From CAZVWV01 sp964631745 (lineage in GTDB: Bacteria; Bdellovibrionota_C; UBA2361; JBGSMV01): a stretch of DNA of 14,899 bases. This document shows, piece by piece, positions 12,514 through 14,899 of this stretch. Under the pieces are notes generated by a model. The model was not told where the DNA came from, ran no database searches, and saw only the letters and a program-made list of their open reading frames with translations. Positions within the stretch are counted from its first letter, which is position 1. Each line of letters begins with the position of its first letter. Both the position numbers and the translations under genes were made by a program. The stretch covers positions 1 to 14,899 of the forward strand of contig CAZVWV010000099.1 of NCBI GenBank assembly GCA_964631745.1, written 5' to 3'.

Positions 12514-13530
12514 TTAGCGATTCGCCTTAATATTTTTGGGCGGATATGAGCCACTCATGGCCTCGTGAAAGGCGCAATTTAGCGCTTCTTCGATTTTTTC
12601 TAACTCACCGCTCGGGCGACTCCGTTCGGGCATTCCCCAAAGTTTCTCGAGAGCTAAATACAATACATGCGCCCGTACAAGTGGATCTGGCACTACCAGT
12701 TGCATTTCGCGAGGCATACTAATCATGTGTACATGGCCAAGCAACAGTAATCTAGCTAACACATATGGTGCGAACCTAGGCATGGCCCCTTCCCTCATTC
12801 CTGTCTGTTCGATTGCGCCGTAACGTATCATTCTGCCCAGGAGCTTACGGCTCTCGGGATCGAGATTGGCACAGACCAGCTTAGTATGAAGTTTGGCTAC
12901 GAGTTCAAAGATCTCTGGATTAACCTGTAAGTACTCTTTGCGTTTAGGGTTCTCTATTTGAAAAGTATGTTTCCTATAGACACTCCGCAGTTCTGCAAGC
13001 ATAACCTCAAGCCTTGTTTCAAGCGAGAGCCTGCTCGATGTTAAATCAGCTGCTGCCGGATTGTGTTCATCAGTTCCGGGAACGGTGTGGGATGCGGCAG
13101 GGCCCGGTTTCTGCGTCGCCGTTTTTTTGGTGTTAATAGCCGTGAACATCCTTTGAAGTACCGCCTTAGCGCTTCCTGCGCTCACTTCCAGCTTTTCCCC
13201 CAACCAAGAAGCCACGCTTATATCGGAGGTGCCCAACCGGTAGCTCGCCGCCGCAGCGCCGATTAGAGCCTGTACCCCGGAATCATCTTCACCAATTTCG
13301 ACCCCACGAGCTTTCAAGATCTTCGTCGCTCGAATCTTTAGCCACGAACCAATCGCCTCGATCTGCCTTAATGTGCCGCCATATGTCCGCTGCGCTTCTT
13401 CACGCGCCGCCCAGATTTCAGTCATATCACCGCCAGCGACCGAAGGCGCAAGCATCCAACGAATGGCTACCGTCTCTGCTAGTGTGTACGATTTAATTTC
13501 AGGATTAGGAACTATTCCAGGCGATGACAT
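12514..13530 (-). CDS. Protein of unknown function, two helical domains
   Basis: I do not recognise this 338-residue protein. It has a mostly helical N-terminal part (about 15-130, with many Ala and charged residues). A low-complexity linker rich in Thr/Ala/Pro (about 133-163) follows, then a helical C-terminal part (about 165-325) with RLEVMLAELRSVYRKHTF and APYVLARLLLLGHVHMI. No signal peptide, membrane segment or enzyme motif is visible. The ATG at 13530 has GGAG about 11 bases upstream, which is rather far. It converges on the NtrC-type gene with an 11-base gap and diverges from the partial gene at 13789, so it may be functionally tied to that neighbour. Confidence 0.75.
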   Translation of the reverse strand: MSSPGIVPNPEIKSYTLAETVAIRWMLAPSVAGGDMTEIWAAREEAQRTYGGTLRQIEAIGSWLKIRATKILKARGVEIGEDDSGVQALIGAAAASYRLGTSDISVASWLGEKLEVSAGSAKAVLQRMFTAINTKKTATQKPGPAASHTVPGTDEHNPAAADLTSSRLSLETRLEVMLAELRSVYRKHTFQIENPKRKEYLQVNPEIFELVAKLHTKLVCANLDPESRKLLGRMIRYGAIEQTGMREGAMPRFAPYVLARLLLLGHVHMISMPREMQLVVPDPLVRAHVLYLALEKLWGMPERSRPSGELEKIEEALNCAFHEAMSGSYPPKNIKANR

Positions 13531-13646
13531 ATCAATACTACTCCGAAAGTCATAGGGGGTCCGGCCAACTGAGACCGGCTACGACGGGGAGCCTATATAA
13601 TATTTGTGCTGATGGCAAATTTTGGGGCATTTGGGGCGGGCGGGCT

Positions 13647-13737
13647 GTACCCTAATTTTGCTGCCTACGATTTGAGTACGAACAAAGAAAGCGCTAGACT
13701 TTGGACCTGAAGTTTTGTACCCAGCAAGCAGGGGTAC
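13647..13737. promoter_or_regulatory. Three GTACCC half-sites in the divergent control region
   Basis: GTACCC occurs at 13647-13652 and 13717-13722, and its inverse GGGTAC at 13732-13737. The last two form a dyad with a 9-base centre that overlaps the -24 part of the sigma-54-like motif. Two sites 70 bases apart plus an inverted one suggest a regulator binding region. This is weak evidence from short motifs. Confidence 0.3.
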
Positions 13738-13747
13738 GTTTCTTGCC
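13732..13747 (+). promoter_or_regulatory. Sigma-54-like promoter of the partial gene
   Basis: GGGTACGTTTCTTGCC fits the -24/-12 pattern TGGCACG-N4-TTGCW: the GG doublet, ACG and TTGC are all present with correct spacing, including 10 bases between GG and GC. Transcription would begin near 13758, giving a leader of about 31 bases that contains the AGGTGG ribosome site. A sigma-54 activator gene lies 1.2 kb away. Confidence 0.4.
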
Positions 13748-13788
13748 CCAGAGTGAATTCTTTAATTTTTATACAGGCAGGTGGTATT

Positions 13789-14899
13789 ATGCCAAAGCAG
13801 GAAGAGACTAGAAGAGATTTAACAGACTTTACAATTCGCGATCCCAGGGTGGACGCCTTTTCGCAATTTCAGGGGCTTTGTAGGCGCGTGACCGAAGACG
13901 TTGCAGCCGGTACGCCATTTAGGATTAGGCGAGGTGACGATACGGTTTTGCCGCACGGCTTTGAAGTGACAAGTCTTCGAAGATTGATAGGGTATACTCA
14001 CACTCTGGGCAGTCATACAGGAGAGTTCATAAAGGCGTCTGAAGATAACGACCTCGCCTACCTTCTTACAAATCTAGAAGCGGCGCTAACGTCACGCTTA
14101 GCTAGTAAGCAGGGCACGAACCTCAAGGATTTGAGAGACATCATAGAGCTTGGCCTAGTTAAACACGGCGCCGAGATGTTTATCTCAAGACGCATCTCGC
14201 CTAAAGATCTCGAACTTCTGCAAGGCCACACTGAAGAGATTGCTCGCCAGTTTGACGATATTTGCGCTCGCCATGCCCCCAGTTCGCCTGGAACAGATTT
14301 TCTCGCCAGTGCCATGAAGACAGCCGTATACCTAGCGCTAGCAAAAGGCTCTCCAACTTTTGACCTGTTTTACCTTACTGCTGCAAAAGATGAGGTGCCA
14401 CAGAAACTGGCAGAGCTGTTTACAGAAGAGGAGACCGAGCGCGCGTATCTGCTCGATTATGTCAATAAAAAATTGAGAGACGCGCCCCCTTCCTCTTCGA
14501 TTGGGGCAAAGGTAGCGCATTGCCCTTTGCTGGCCATACGCGAAGTATTATCTCCAACCAATATTGCTCGAGGAATGTTTCCAGAAGAGCTTGCCAGGGA
14601 TGCTCTTCAGATCGTTGCGACAGCCTGCCTTGAGGGTACAAATCCTCCAAATGGTGAGAGCCGCAAACGAGACTACATGTGGGACTATGAAGCCTTTATT
14701 TTGAGTAACTGCTCACCAGTGACTATAGAGATACTTGAAATAGTAAACAAACATCGCGATTCCCTTCAACGAGGCCAAGAACGATTTGAATCTTTATCAC
14801 AACTTTTAGAGCACGCAGTGCTTTACGCTTGTGCTAAGCAACTAGACGACCCTCGGTCGATAAGCTTCGCCCATCCCGATGAATTTTCTGACTTGGTGC
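13789..14899 (+). CDS. Protein of unknown function, C-terminus outside the window
   Basis: An open frame starts at ATG 13789, with GGCAGGTGG ending about five bases upstream, and runs 370 codons to the window edge without a stop. The protein looks soluble, charged and mainly helical. It has LGLVKHGAEMFISRRISPKDLELLQGH near residues 122-150, FDLFYLTAAKDEVPQKLAELF near 185-205 and CPLLAIREVLSPTNIARGMF near 244-263. I see no signal peptide, membrane segment, P-loop, HD pair or other catalytic motif. It is divergent from the unknown gene at 12514-13530 across a 258-base control region. I do not recognise the family and give no function. Confidence 0.75.
   Translation, partial: MPKQEETRRDLTDFTIRDPRVDAFSQFQGLCRRVTEDVAAGTPFRIRRGDDTVLPHGFEVTSLRRLIGYTHTLGSHTGEFIKASEDNDLAYLLTNLEAALTSRLASKQGTNLKDLRDIIELGLVKHGAEMFISRRISPKDLELLQGHTEEIARQFDDICARHAPSSPGTDFLASAMKTAVYLALAKGSPTFDLFYLTAAKDEVPQKLAELFTEEETERAYLLDYVNKKLRDAPPSSSIGAKVAHCPLLAIREVLSPTNIARGMFPEELARDALQIVATACLEGTNPPNGESRKRDYMWDYEAFILSNCSPVTIEILEIVNKHRDSLQRGQERFESLSQLLEHAVLYACAKQLDDPRSISFAHPDEFSDLV

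Noticed and set aside
1..14899. CRISPR array or complete insertion sequence
   Set aside because: No regularly spaced repeats with unique spacers and no transposase-like reading frame were seen; the repeats at 1-159 and 5826-5856 have only two or three copies.

Overview
The window is from a Gram-negative chromosome. It carries an Mla (MCE-type) outer-membrane lipid-transport operon, a FlgM-like anti-sigma factor, a type IV prepilin peptidase and an NtrC-family activator. The operon order rlmE-mlaE-mlaF-mlaD-mlaC and the prepilin peptidase/NtrC-regulator pair fit a deltaproteobacterium-like lineage (Myxococcota, Bdellovibrionota, Desulfobacterota, SAR324 or similar). That placement is inferred from gene style, not from a marker phylogeny. 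Base composition looks close to 50% G+C by eye.

Layout. Positions 1-159 hold alternating direct and inverted copies of a tRNA-Ser-like 3' end, which resembles the edge of an integrated element. Minus-strand small genes follow at 219-1698: a retropepsin-like aspartyl protease, its coupled small partner, a two-helix membrane protein and FlgM. The plus strand then carries rlmH and a YbjN-like gene with a probable leaderless promoter. A gene-free stretch (2953-3309) holds a nested set of long inverted repeats. The large UvrD/PcrA helicase gene is on the minus strand (3310-5556). A second hairpin-rich gap (5557-5877) includes the terminator of a small membrane-protein gene (5878-6105, minus).

From 6295 to 9620 on the plus strand, rlmE and mlaEFDC form a tight operon with overlapping or closely spaced reading frames. 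MlaE and MlaF form the inner-membrane ABC transporter, MlaD is the MCE-domain lipid-binding subunit, and MlaC is the periplasmic carrier. No mlaA or mlaB is present here. A small gene at 9697-10029 looks like a distant relative of the partner of the aspartyl protease. Next come pilD and an NtrC-family response regulator (10252-12502). The right end has two divergent genes I do not recognise. One is complete (12514-13530, minus). The other runs off the window (13789 onwards, plus) and has a sigma-54-like promoter motif in front of it.

The main housekeeping content is ordinary. The parts most worth a second look are the nested inverted-repeat element at 2991-3287, the tRNA-like repeat cluster at the left edge, the protease/partner gene pair and its stand-alone relative, the altered ABC signature of MlaF, and the unknown divergent pair at the right edge.
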